A stretch of DNA of 64,000 nucleotides from Shouchella sp047238345. GTDB taxonomy: Bacteria; Bacillota; Bacilli; Bacillales; Bacillaceae_D. The stretch lies in the NCBI RefSeq assembly GCF_047238345.1, contig NZ_JBDFMQ010000001.1:310001-374000 (forward strand), read 5' to 3'. The notes beneath the pieces are model-generated. The model saw nothing but the letters and a program-made list of their open reading frames with translations. It was not told the DNA's origin and did not search any database. How positions within the stretch are numbered: the first letter of the stretch is position 1; every line of letters begins with the position of its first letter. Positions 34,040 to 42,440 of the stretch are shown here, in pieces. Both the position numbers and the translations under genes were made by a program.

Positions 34040-35518
34040 ATGCCAGCAAAAACAGGCCAGCAATATATCGATCGACTGAAAAAAGCTAACAATAATGTCT
34101 ACATTCATGGAGAGCGAATTGAAGACGTGACGAAGCACCCAGCAACGAAAAACGTCGTTCAATCCATGGCGCGATTATATGATCTACAATACGAGAAAAA
34201 AGAGAAGATGTTGTATACGTCCGACCAAACAGGCGAGCAAGTCGGAATGACGTTTCTGCGACCAAAAACAATTGAAGATCTCGTGAAGCGTCGTGAAGCG
34301 ATTCAAGAATGGGCTCGAATTTCTGGAGGCATGATGGGGCGTTCACCTGATTATTTAAACGCAGAAGTAATGGCGATGGGTGTCTCCAACGAGTTATTTG
34401 CCGAAGATGAGCAACGATTTGCAGATAACGCAAGAAATTACTATGATTTTGCTCGTGAACACGACATTAGTTTAACTCATACACTCATTCATCCGCAGGT
34501 CAATCGAGAAAAAGCACAACATGAGCAAAAAGATGCGAATGTTGCGCTCCATTTAGTTGAGAAGCAGAAAGATGGCATCATTGTGGATGGCATTCGTCTG
34601 CTTGCTACACAGGGTGGGATTACAGATGAAATTCTAGTTTTTCCATCAACAGTCAAGCCGGCAGGTGAAAAAGATGACCCGTATTCCCTCGCGTTTGCCG
34701 TGCCGAACAATACACCAGGGCTGAAATTTCTAAGCCGTGAATCGTTTGATTATGGGAGGAGCGCTTGGGATCATCCGCTGTCGTCACAGTTTGAAGAAGG
34801 AGACGCAATTGTCTCGTTTGAGAATGTATTTGTACCGTGGGATCGAGTCTTTGTTTGCGGAAATTCTTCCATCTGTAATCGAACGTTCCGCGATACAAAT
34901 GCGGTTGTTCATATGTCTCATCAGGTTGTATCAAAAAACGTCGTCAAAACGGAGTTTCTATTAGGTGTTGTGCTTAAATTAATGGACGCAATTGGCATTG
35001 ACGGATTCCAACATGTAAAAGACAAAGGAACCGAAATCATGTTAACCCTTGAAGCGATGAAATCCCATCTTTATCGCGCGGAGCAAAGCGCAAAACTGGA
35101 TCAGTGGGGGACGATGACACCTGATTTCGAAGCATTAAATGCAGCGCGTAACTGGTACCCGCGGGTTTATCCAAGGTTAAATGAAATTTTGCGTGTACTG
35201 GGTGCGTCGGGATTAATGGGCATACCAACAGAAGCGGACTTCCATTATAATGAGATTGGCCCTATTCTACACAGGGGCTTACAAGGCAAGAACCTTGAAG
35301 GTTATGAAAAAGTACAATTATTCAGACTTGCGTGGGATATGACGATGAGCGCCTTTGGAAGTCGTCAGATGCACTATGAGTATTATTTCTTTGGTGATCC
35401 CGTCCGAATGGGAATGGCGTATTTTGATCAATTTGAAAAAGAGTCATACAAAGGGCAGGTTGACGAATTCTTAAAAAGCATTCCTGGAGTAAAACCGGAA
35501 ATGGTAGGGGGCGCTTAA
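34040..35518 (+). CDS. hpaB: 4-hydroxyphenylacetate 3-monooxygenase, oxygenase component
   Basis: This 492-residue FADH2-dependent monooxygenase of the HpaB family has GQQYIDRLKKANNNVYIHGERIEDVT at the N-terminus, ARISGGMMGRSPDYLN near 96, SLTHTLIHPQVNRE near 150 and VPWDRVFVCGN near 270, with helical FAD-binding C-terminal part. It hydroxylates 4-hydroxyphenylacetate to homoprotocatechuate using FADH2 from the HpaC reductase encoded two genes downstream. ATG 34040 follows AAAAGGAGG. Confidence 0.93.
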   Translation: MPAKTGQQYIDRLKKANNNVYIHGERIEDVTKHPATKNVVQSMARLYDLQYEKKEKMLYTSDQTGEQVGMTFLRPKTIEDLVKRREAIQEWARISGGMMGRSPDYLNAEVMAMGVSNELFAEDEQRFADNARNYYDFAREHDISLTHTLIHPQVNREKAQHEQKDANVALHLVEKQKDGIIVDGIRLLATQGGITDEILVFPSTVKPAGEKDDPYSLAFAVPNNTPGLKFLSRESFDYGRSAWDHPLSSQFEEGDAIVSFENVFVPWDRVFVCGNSSICNRTFRDTNAVVHMSHQVVSKNVVKTEFLLGVVLKLMDAIGIDGFQHVKDKGTEIMLTLEAMKSHLYRAEQSAKLDQWGTMTPDFEALNAARNWYPRVYPRLNEILRVLGASGLMGIPTEADFHYNEIGPILHRGLQGKNLEGYEKVQLFRLAWDMTMSAFGSRQMHYEYYFFGDPVRMGMAYFDQFEKESYKGQVDEFLKSIPGVKPEMVGGA

Positions 35519-35519
35519 G

Positions 35520-36506
35520 ATGAACGAAGCAAACATCATTCGAACCGGGCGAGCTGTGTTGCACGTTACGGATTTAGAAAAGGCAAGAGATTTTTACATT
35601 GATAGTCTGGGGTTTATTGAAACAGAATCAACGGAAACAGAATTATATCTCCGTGGCTTGGAAGAACATAACCATCACTCGTTGTTGTTGAAAGAAAGAG
35701 ACCTTGCAGCTGTAGAAGTAATGAGTTATAAAGTGTACGCAGAATCGGATTTAGACGTGCTCCATGAACAGTTTACGCAAGAAGGGCTTAAACCGATTTG
35801 GATAGAGAAAGGCGAGCAGCATGCCATTGGACGTGCGCTTCGTGTACAAGACAACTCCGGCTTACCAATTGAATATTACGCAGAAATGGAAGTAGTGGAA
35901 AGGTTGTTGCAACGCTACGACCTATACAAAGGTGCAAGGATTCAACGCATCGATCATTTCAACAATATGGTTCAGGATGTGGAAGAAGCGTATGGCTTCT
36001 ATACAGAGAAATTAGGGTTCGCTTGCTCTGAATATACGGCAACGGATGAAGAACGCATCTGGGCAGCTTGGCTGCATCGTAAGCCATCTGTACATGATGT
36101 CGCATTTATGAATGGTGTAGGACCAAGGCTTCATCACATTGGTTTTTGGTTGAGCGAGCCACTTGCGCTCATTCATGCTTGTGATGTGCTAGCCGCAAAA
36201 GGTTATGCGCCAAGTATTGAGAGAGGACCAGGTCGTCATGGGCTTTCTAATGCATTTTTCCTATACGTTCGTGATCCAGACGGACATCGAATTGAACTAT
36301 ACAATGGTGATTATTTAACGAGTGATCCCGATTTCAAGCCAGTGCGTTGGAGCATCAATGATCCAATGCGTGGAACGTTCTGGGGGCATGAAGCACCTGA
36401 TAGCTGGTTTAATGAGGCTTCAATTGTATTAGATGTGGCATCAAATCAACCGGTGGAGACAAAGAAGCCAACGATTAAACAAGGGAAGCCGCAATTTGTG
36501 ATTTAA
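35520..36506 (+). CDS. hpaD: 3,4-dihydroxyphenylacetate 2,3-dioxygenase
   Basis: This 328-residue two-domain type I extradiol dioxygenase of the VOC superfamily has metal ligands His in RIDHFNNMVQD (about 144), His in RLHHIGFW (about 204) and Glu in DGHRIELYNGDY (about 256). It cleaves the homoprotocatechuate ring. Its ATG lies one base after the hpaB stop, a tight coupling. The size fits Fe or Mn homoprotocatechuate 2,3-dioxygenases of Gram-positive bacteria. Confidence 0.92.
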   Translation: MNEANIIRTGRAVLHVTDLEKARDFYIDSLGFIETESTETELYLRGLEEHNHHSLLLKERDLAAVEVMSYKVYAESDLDVLHEQFTQEGLKPIWIEKGEQHAIGRALRVQDNSGLPIEYYAEMEVVERLLQRYDLYKGARIQRIDHFNNMVQDVEEAYGFYTEKLGFACSEYTATDEERIWAAWLHRKPSVHDVAFMNGVGPRLHHIGFWLSEPLALIHACDVLAAKGYAPSIERGPGRHGLSNAFFLYVRDPDGHRIELYNGDYLTSDPDFKPVRWSINDPMRGTFWGHEAPDSWFNEASIVLDVASNQPVETKKPTIKQGKPQFVI

Positions 36507-36521
36507 GGAGGAAAAGAAGCG

Positions 36522-37004
36522 ATGGATGATCGTTTGTTTCGAACGGCAATGAGTAAATTTGCGACTGGTGTGACGGTTATTACAACGGAATTAGCTGGAG
36601 AAGTTCATGGGATGACAGCGAATGCGTTTATGTCTGTTTCTCTTGATCCGAAGCTTATTTTAATTTCAATTGGAAATCAGGCGAAGATGAAAGGGCACAT
36701 TGATCAAACGGGGGTTTTTGCAGTGAATGTCTTATCCCATGAGCAAGAACATCTGTCCAAACAGTTCGCTGGACAAATAAAAGATGATCGTGCTGCAACG
36801 TTCTCAACGTTTGCTGGCTTACCGGTGATTAGCGATGCCCTAGCAAGCGTAGCGTGTGACGTTTATGACACAACGGTTCAAGGGGATCATACGCTTTATA
36901 TTGGAAAAGTAAGAGATATCATTGTGACAGATGGTGATCCGCTTATGTTTTATTCGGGTAAGTATGGAATGATTTCTTATGGTGAAAGCGTTCCCCGTTC
37001 CTGA
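36522..37004 (+). CDS. hpaC: Flavin reductase of 4-hydroxyphenylacetate monooxygenase
   Basis: This 160-residue flavin reductase-domain protein has FRTAMSKFATGVTVITTELAGEVHGMTANAF at the N-terminus and SVSLDPKLILISIG near 42, both flavin-binding in this family. It supplies reduced flavin to HpaB. The gene is the last of the plus-strand hpa arm, behind AAGGAGG, and is followed by a bidirectional terminator shared with the GntR gene. Confidence 0.9.
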   Translation: MDDRLFRTAMSKFATGVTVITTELAGEVHGMTANAFMSVSLDPKLILISIGNQAKMKGHIDQTGVFAVNVLSHEQEHLSKQFAGQIKDDRAATFSTFAGLPVISDALASVACDVYDTTVQGDHTLYIGKVRDIIVTDGDPLMFYSGKYGMISYGESVPRS

Positions 37005-37030
37005 GTTATGAATAAAGATAAATCGCAAAA

Positions 37031-37068
37031 AAAAGTAAGACGTCGTAATAAGATGTCTTACTTTTTTT
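37031..37068. terminator. Bidirectional terminator between hpaC and the GntR gene
   Basis: AAAAGTAAGACGTC pairs with GATGTCTTACTTTT (one G-T wobble) around a seven-base loop, with T-runs on both strands. It overlaps the last codons of the GntR gene. Confidence 0.88.
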
Positions 37069-37717
37069 CTTTTGTCTCAAAAGATTCAACCGTGTTTAAC
37101 TTGTGCTGGCGCGCAAACAGTTCAATTTCCGTTTCGTCCTGTTTGCTCGTGATTAATTCAATCAGTCTATCGTGTTCTGCCAAAGAATATGGGGCACGCT
37201 TAGGATTACGTAAAAAGCTTGTCTGATGAATGGTATTAAGTCGTTCGCGGTATTGTTCAATGCTTTGAACAATTGATGAATTTGGACAATGTTCATAAAT
37301 GAAATGGTGAAAGGTGCGGTTCAATTGACTGACATGTTGTAAATCAAACTGGGACAGTGCTTGCTTCATATCTTCGTTCAATTGAACGAGATGTTGAAGC
37401 TCTGGCTCTTTTAAAGAGGGAACTGCTAATCTTGTAGCATATCCTTCAAGAACGGCGACCGCCTCTAGCGTTTCCTTATAACGAGAATGGTCAAAGGAGC
37501 GTACAACAGGTCCAACATTCGGTACGTAATTAAGTAATTGCTCAGACTCTAATTGATGAATGGCTTCACGAACGGGAATAGCACTAGAGCCTAATTCTTT
37601 TGCAATCTGATCAATGACAATCCGTTGACCTGGGCCGTAACGGCCGTCTACAATCCGTTTTCTAATTGCTTGATAAGCAAGCTCACGTTTACTTACTTTA
37701 TTCGTTTTCATACTCAT
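37058..37717 (-). CDS. GntR family (FCD domain) transcriptional regulator
   Basis: This 219-residue protein has an N-terminal winged HTH (YQAIRKRIVDGRYGPGQRI to EAIHQLESEQLLNYVPNVG, about 15-65) and an all-helical FCD effector domain with candidate metal ligands in LNRTFHHFIYEHC and LAEHDRLIELI. It converges on hpaC and is the second candidate regulator of the hpa cluster besides the LysR gene. ATG 37717 follows AAAGG. The effector is unknown; a pathway carboxylic acid is plausible. Confidence 0.9.
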   Translation of the reverse strand: MSMKTNKVSKRELAYQAIRKRIVDGRYGPGQRIVIDQIAKELGSSAIPVREAIHQLESEQLLNYVPNVGPVVRSFDHSRYKETLEAVAVLEGYATRLAVPSLKEPELQHLVQLNEDMKQALSQFDLQHVSQLNRTFHHFIYEHCPNSSIVQSIEQYRERLNTIHQTSFLRNPKRAPYSLAEHDRLIELITSKQDETEIELFARQHKLNTVESFETKEKK

Positions 37718-37752
37718 ACTATACCTTTAGGATGAACCCAGAGCAACCGCAA

Positions 37753-39204
37753 TTAAATGTTCTGTTTTCGATCCTGTTTTGCTTGATTCATGTTAAAAGG
37801 AAGCGGGTTTGGTTTGTTAATGACATCTTTCAATCCTGGCCTAAACAAAATATCTTTCCATTTATCAGGTTGAAAAGGAAAGAATGGATATAAGTAAGGG
37901 ACACCGACAGAATGAAGTTGCACCGTCAGAAGGAGAAGAGCTGTCGTGCCTAAGAATAACCCTGTAAAACCTAAAAAATGGGCTAGGAGTAATAAAGAGA
38001 GTCGAATGAAGAAAATAGGAGAAAGCAACCCTCGATGTAGCACAGGAAAGCTGGTGATATAACAAATCCCGATAATGACAATGGTCACTGGATGGAATAA
38101 ATTCACTTCAGTTGCGACGTCACTAATAAGCATGGCACCAATAAACGTCACAGCAAAAATTGCATTTCCAGGTAATCGGTAAGACCCATCCATAATGAGC
38201 TGCATAAGCAAAATGACAAACAATAATTCAATAGGAAAAGGAGCCAATGTATCTTGTGTTTTGACTAACTGTTCACGTAAACTAGCCGGAATATCATTTA
38301 AGTGAAAACGCTCAATTGCAACGGAAATCGCTGGAACAAACGTTGCGGTTAAAAAGTAAAAATAGCGTAGAGGTCGCGCGCCGTATTTTCCAAAGTCAGA
38401 CAGATAGTCATCTTGATTCTGAAAAAAATGATAAAACACACTTGGTGCAAGGAGGGCAAGTGGTGAACCTTCCACTAAAATAATGACACGCCCTGCTGCA
38501 AGAGCCATAGCACAAGCATCTGGGCGATCAATAGACATTGTACGAGGAAATAACATTCCCTTCCCCTCTAACGCATCCGTTGCTAATTGATTAATAATGG
38601 CTTGACTCACTTTTATGTCGTGTAGGCGTTTTTTTACCTCTTCAACTAGTTGAGGGTCTGAGACATTATGAACAGAAAGAACGGCTATTTCTTTTTTAGC
38701 CTCTGAGCCGATCGTTAGCGTTTCCACCACCAGATTTGGACTTCGATAGTAATTCCGTAATAAGTTTAAGTTAACCGAAATATCCTCCGTGAGACCTGAA
38801 GCTGGACCTTCATATACGCTGCTGCTTAATGGAACTTCTACACCTCTAACATTCCAATTTGAACAGTTGAACAAATACCCTTGAGCCTTATCGAAAAGTA
38901 AAATGGCTTTACCGTTAAGGAGACCGTCAACACATTCTTCTACCGTTTTCGCTACTGTTGGTTCACCATCTTTAAAGGTGTTGCCGATCTGATCATAGGT
39001 AATGGACTCATTAACAAGTTGCTGGATAGGCTCTAGCAAGAACAGGTGAATTTTTTGTTCATCAACTGTATTAGGGAGGAAGAGGAGCTCTGCGTCAATG
39101 TCCACCCCAATTTTCAATTTAAGCGATCGGATGGTATCCGGGGTGTGAAATGTTTGGCGTATCAGTCCTACATTTTCTTTTAAACGATTGGTTAATGATG
39201 CCAT
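37753..39204 (-). CDS. Spore germinant receptor A-subunit (GerA family)
   Basis: This 483-residue protein of the GerAA/GerBA/GerKA family has a large N-terminal hydrophilic domain with SSVYEGPASGLTEDISVNLNLLR and FPRTMSIDRPDACAMALAAGRV, then about four to five transmembrane helices (from about 280) with RYFYFLTATFVPA. ATG 39204 is nine bases from AAAGGA; the longer frame is rejected. Receptors normally require B and C subunits, but neither is adjacent, so this is an orphan subunit. Expression would be in the forespore; I could not identify a sigma-G promoter with confidence. Confidence 0.9.
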   Translation of the reverse strand: MASLTNRLKENVGLIRQTFHTPDTIRSLKLKIGVDIDAELLFLPNTVDEQKIHLFLLEPIQQLVNESITYDQIGNTFKDGEPTVAKTVEECVDGLLNGKAILLFDKAQGYLFNCSNWNVRGVEVPLSSSVYEGPASGLTEDISVNLNLLRNYYRSPNLVVETLTIGSEAKKEIAVLSVHNVSDPQLVEEVKKRLHDIKVSQAIINQLATDALEGKGMLFPRTMSIDRPDACAMALAAGRVIILVEGSPLALLAPSVFYHFFQNQDDYLSDFGKYGARPLRYFYFLTATFVPAISVAIERFHLNDIPASLREQLVKTQDTLAPFPIELLFVILLMQLIMDGSYRLPGNAIFAVTFIGAMLISDVATEVNLFHPVTIVIIGICYITSFPVLHRGLLSPIFFIRLSLLLLAHFLGFTGLFLGTTALLLLTVQLHSVGVPYLYPFFPFQPDKWKDILFRPGLKDVINKPNPLPFNMNQAKQDRKQNI

Positions 39205-39335
39205 AGGAACTCGTCCTTTATGTACAAGATACATGTAGTTTGTGACGTGTTTTGTGAATTATGCAGAGAGATTAGGATGCACCATTATTGGGCGTTTGCG
39301 TAGGATATAGAAAGATATAAAAGGGAGGTAAAGGT

Positions 39336-39791
39336 ATGCAGCATCAGCGATTTGTTTCAACTTTTTTTCCTCCTGGTAGCGGAGGACCATTCCCAGGGCA
39401 AGGAGGTCCCGGATATCCACCAGGTCCCCCAGGAACGCCAGGAGGAGGTCCGCCAGGATGGGGGCCGTTCCCTGGACACGACGGTCCCGGATATCCGCAG
39501 CCGGGTCCACCAGGGGGCGGCGGCTCACCAGGACAAAGTGGAGAACCACCAGGTCCGCCACCCGGGAATCCACCACAACTTCAATCAGTAGGTGCTTTCG
39601 CTGTTGATCCTGGGGCGATTAATGGATGCTTATTTCGATACACGTATTTACGATTAAATAATGGGGATCAGTTTTGGTTTTATCCCACGTTCGTAGGAAG
39701 AAACTCCGTTGCTGGTTATCGTTGGTTTATCTTTAGGTGGGTTTATTTTGGCATTGATACGAGAAGAATCAGTGCATTTCAATGTGTATAA
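39336..39791 (+). CDS. Pro/Gly-rich protein with aromatic C-terminal domain
   Basis: This 151-residue protein begins at ATG 39336 behind AAGGGAGGT. Residues about 12-80 are almost only Gly and Pro, with a 26-residue duplication: GPFPG...GPGYP recurs at about 17-29 and 43-55. Residues about 85-151 are an aromatic- and Arg-rich domain (CLFRYTYLRLNNGDQFWFYP, then a second Cys two residues from the end) that probably folds into beta structure. No signal peptide. The composition and the neighbouring germination gene suggest a spore-surface protein, but that is inference. Confidence 0.7.
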   Translation: MQHQRFVSTFFPPGSGGPFPGQGGPGYPPGPPGTPGGGPPGWGPFPGHDGPGYPQPGPPGGGGSPGQSGEPPGPPPGNPPQLQSVGAFAVDPGAINGCLFRYTYLRLNNGDQFWFYPTFVGRNSVAGYRWFIFRWVYFGIDTRRISAFQCV

Positions 39792-39801
39792 AGAAGAAAG
39801 A

Positions 39802-39832
39802 AAGAAGAGAAATCATTTTCTCTTCTTTTTAT
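39802..39832 (+). terminator. Intrinsic terminator after the Pro/Gly-rich gene
   Basis: AAGAAGAGAAA-TCAT-TTTCTCTTCTT followed by TTTATTTT. Confidence 0.85.
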
Positions 39833-39854
39833 TTTGAAAACAGGAGCAATTAAG

Positions 39855-39923
39855 ATGATTAGTGAGGATATGGAAGAATTTCTAGCACTGATTACGCTTA
39901 ACAACGTTCAAACGCCTTCTTGA
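39855..39923 (+). CDS. Possible 22-residue leader peptide or gene remnant
   Basis: ATG 39855, eight bases after AGGAG, opens a 22-codon frame (MISEDMEEFLALITLNNVQTPS) that ends before the ectABC promoter region. It could be a truncated gene start or chance; no family is recognised. Confidence 0.2.
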   Translation: MISEDMEEFLALITLNNVQTPS

Positions 39924-40016
39924 TACATAATCTTAGCTAACGCTGTTTGCGAAAAAAACGCTATCATCCTATCATATAAAAGGGTTAAGAAAATACAGTT
40001 CAATTTGAAAATATTG

Positions 40017-40041
40017 GTTTCGTTTAAATCCAAGCGGGTAA
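40017..40041 (+). promoter_or_regulatory. Sigma-B-like promoter upstream of ectABC
   Basis: GTTTCG (40017-40022), 13-bp spacer, GGGTAA (40036-40041); consensus GTTTAA-N12-15-GGGTAT. It lies about 47 bases before ectA, fitting osmotic or general-stress induction. Confidence 0.4.
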
Positions 40042-40087
40042 AAGAAAAGCGAACACCAATGTTATAAATCAAATAAAGGAGGAAGAC

Positions 40088-40582
40088 ATGGAACAGTCAT
40101 CAGTATTGACTCTGCAAAAACCGACTGTTGAAGATGGTGCTGCGATGTGGGAACTAGCTGAAACGTCGACACTTGATTCAAACTCCGTTTACAAGTACAT
40201 TATGATGTGCGAATATTTTGACGAAACGTGTATTGTTGCACGTGAAGGTAACGAAGTTGTTGGTTTTATTACCGCATTTATCCCGCCAAAACAGCCGGAT
40301 ACACTGTTTGTTTGGCAAGTGGGGGTAGCAGAATCCCAAAGAGGTAAAGGACTTGCTTTGGATCTATTGGAACGACTCATCGAACGAGATGTTTGTAGAG
40401 ACGTTAGATATGTAGAAGCAACCGTTACACCTTCTAATAAAGCTTCTCAATCACTATTTAAGAAACTTGCTCGTAGCCAAGGCACAGCTTGTAACATTTC
40501 TGATTGTTTTGGAGAAGAACTATTTCCTGGTGATAACCATGAAGAAGAAAAAACGTTTCGCATTGGACCAATTAAAGGTTAA
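40088..40582 (+). CDS. ectA: L-2,4-diaminobutyrate acetyltransferase
   Basis: This 164-residue EctA of the GNAT superfamily has LQKPTVEDGAAMWELAETSTLDSNSVYKYIMMCEYF at the N-terminus, the acetyl-CoA loop in QVGVAESQRGKGLALDLL (about 78-95) and VEATVTPSNKASQSLFKKLA near the end. It makes N-gamma-acetyl-diaminobutyrate for the compatible solute ectoine. It is the first gene of ectABC, behind AAAGGAGG, with a sigma-B-like promoter upstream. Confidence 0.96.
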   Translation: MEQSSVLTLQKPTVEDGAAMWELAETSTLDSNSVYKYIMMCEYFDETCIVAREGNEVVGFITAFIPPKQPDTLFVWQVGVAESQRGKGLALDLLERLIERDVCRDVRYVEATVTPSNKASQSLFKKLARSQGTACNISDCFGEELFPGDNHEEEKTFRIGPIKG

Positions 40583-40601
40583 GAATTTAAGGAGGAAAAC
40601 C

Positions 40602-41885
40602 GTGAATAAAACAGATATGAAGATTTTTGAAGAAAGAGAATCTGAGGTAAGAAGCTATTGTAGAAGCTTCCCGACTGTATTTACGAAAGCTAAAGGTTCG
40701 ACAATGTGGGATGAAGAAGGCAACGAATACATTGACTTTTTTGCAGGTGCCGGGGCACTCAATTATGGTCATAATGATGAGAATATGAAAAAAGCGCTTG
40801 TTGACTATATTATGAGTGATGGCATGACCCACTCACTTGACATGGCGACTACCCCAAAAGCAAACTTCTTAACAGCTTTCAATGAGACGATTTTAAAACC
40901 AAGAGGCTTAGACTATAAAGTTATGTTTCCTGGGCCAACCGGAACGAATACAGTAGAAGCTGCATTAAAACTAGCGCGTAAAGTAACAGGTCGCACAGAT
41001 ATTATTAGCTTTACGAATGGTTTCCACGGAATGACGATAGGCTCACTCTCAGTCACTGGTAATGCGTTTAAGCGAAAAGGCGCAGGTATTCCACTCACTA
41101 ATGTTGTAACGATGCCGTATGACAATTTTCTTACGGAAGAACTAGATACACTTGACTATCTTGAACAATTCCTCACTGAAGGTGGTTCAGGAGTAGATAT
41201 CCCAGCAGCAGTTATTCTTGAAACCGTCCAAGGTGAAGGTGGCGTCAATGCTGCGCGTACGGAATGGTTACAGCGATTAGAGCGTATTTGTAAAGAACAT
41301 GACATCTTAATGATTATTGATGATGTGCAAGCAGGAATTGGGCGAACTGGATCTTTCTTTAGCTTTGAAGAAGCCGGATTGAAGCCAGATATTGTTTGTT
41401 TATCAAAATCCATTGGCGGATATGGTTTGCCGTTAGCATTAACATTATTTAAACCAGAGTTAGACATTTGGGATCCAGGTGAGCATAACGGTACGTTTAG
41501 AGGAAATAATCATGCCTTTGTTACGGCAACCGTTGCGTTAGACTATTGGAAAACACCGGATTTTCAAGAATCAATTCAGAGAAAGGCCGAGCTTGTGAAT
41601 CAATTCCTTACTACGATTGTTGAAAAATACCCAGAATTAAAAGGAACCGTGAAAGGAAGAGGTTTAATGATGGGCATAGGATGTGGCGAGCCAGCTATAG
41701 CAGGTAAAATTGCGGCTGAAGCATTCTCTAGAGGTCTCATTATGGAAACAGCAGGTTTTGAAGATGAAGTGTTCAAATTGTTCCCTGCGGTGACCATCTC
41801 AGAGGACAAGTTAAAAGCTGGTCTTGCTATTATTGAAGAGAGTGTGCGAGCGTCTCTAGGCGTTAAAGAACCGATTCTAAATTAA
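40602..41885 (+). CDS. ectB: Diaminobutyrate-2-oxoglutarate aminotransferase
   Basis: This 427-residue class III PLP aminotransferase has the substrate and PLP residues in MFPGPTGTNTVEAALKLARK (about 109), the Asp in IIDDVQAGIGRTG (about 240) and the PLP Lys in LSKSIGGYGLP at about 269. It converts aspartate semialdehyde to diaminobutyrate. I chose GTG 40602, seven bases after GGAGG; the ORF extends further upstream but overlaps ectA in another frame. Length matches EctB. Confidence 0.96.
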   Translation: MNKTDMKIFEERESEVRSYCRSFPTVFTKAKGSTMWDEEGNEYIDFFAGAGALNYGHNDENMKKALVDYIMSDGMTHSLDMATTPKANFLTAFNETILKPRGLDYKVMFPGPTGTNTVEAALKLARKVTGRTDIISFTNGFHGMTIGSLSVTGNAFKRKGAGIPLTNVVTMPYDNFLTEELDTLDYLEQFLTEGGSGVDIPAAVILETVQGEGGVNAARTEWLQRLERICKEHDILMIIDDVQAGIGRTGSFFSFEEAGLKPDIVCLSKSIGGYGLPLALTLFKPELDIWDPGEHNGTFRGNNHAFVTATVALDYWKTPDFQESIQRKAELVNQFLTTIVEKYPELKGTVKGRGLMMGIGCGEPAIAGKIAAEAFSRGLIMETAGFEDEVFKLFPAVTISEDKLKAGLAIIEESVRASLGVKEPILN

Positions 41886-41907
41886 TTTTTTGTAGGAGGT
41901 CTTTCAA

Positions 41908-42303
41908 ATGAAAGTTGTAAAGCTAGAAGATATTTTAAATACAGAACGTGATGTTGATGGCGGTAACTGGAGAAGTCAGCGAATTGTCGTTGAAAAAGAC
42001 GGAATGGGTTACTCGCTACACGATACCCAAATCCGTGCCGGTACAGAAACACACCTATGGTATAAATATCATTTGGAGTCAGTTTACATCATTGAAGGTG
42101 AAGGCGAAATTGAAACGATTAAAGACGGGAAGATTTGGCCTGTGAAAAAATTTGAGTGCTACGTATTAGACGAGCACGATGAGCATTATTTACGTGCTAC
42201 AACGGATATGCGCATGGTTTGCGTATTTAATCCGCCAACGACTGGAGAAGAAATTCATGATGAAGACGGTGCTTACCGTTTACCAGAGCATATGCAAAAA
42301 TAA
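41908..42303 (+). CDS. ectC: Ectoine synthase
   Basis: This 131-residue cupin has the EctC hallmarks: MKVVKLEDILNTERDVDGGNWRSQRI at the N-terminus, HLWYKYHLESVYIIEGEGEIE (iron-site and substrate-binding cupin motif 1, about 51-71) and DEHDEHYLRAT with the second motif. It cyclises N-gamma-acetyl-diaminobutyrate to ectoine. It is the last gene of ectABC, ended by a strong terminator; no ectD hydroxylase is in the window. Confidence 0.97.
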   Translation: MKVVKLEDILNTERDVDGGNWRSQRIVVEKDGMGYSLHDTQIRAGTETHLWYKYHLESVYIIEGEGEIETIKDGKIWPVKKFECYVLDEHDEHYLRATTDMRMVCVFNPPTTGEEIHDEDGAYRLPEHMQK

Positions 42304-42328
42304 AACGAGGGGTATTCCCTCGTTTTTT
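42302..42328 (+). terminator. Intrinsic terminator of ectABC
   Basis: AAAACGAGGG-GTATT-CCCTCGTTTT with T-run, directly after the ectC stop. Confidence 0.92.
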
Positions 42329-42396
42329 GATTTCTAACAAGACCTCATTGATTTCGATGAGCCACTGATCGGTTTCCTCCATATAAGAGGTATGCA

Positions 42397-42427
42397 GAAA
42401 AAACTACCTAGCTGCTTAGCCAGGTAG
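42397..42427 (-). terminator. Intrinsic terminator of the HdeD-like gene
   Basis: On the minus strand CTACCTGGC...GCTAGGTAG is followed by TTTTTTC. Confidence 0.8.
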
Positions 42428-42440
42428 CGAGGAAAGGAGC

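Noticed and set aside
39259..39576. Minus-strand open frame of 105 residues opposite the Pro/Gly-rich gene
   Set aside because: It is the complement of the Gly/Pro codons, with no ribosome site and the unnatural composition expected of a shadow frame.
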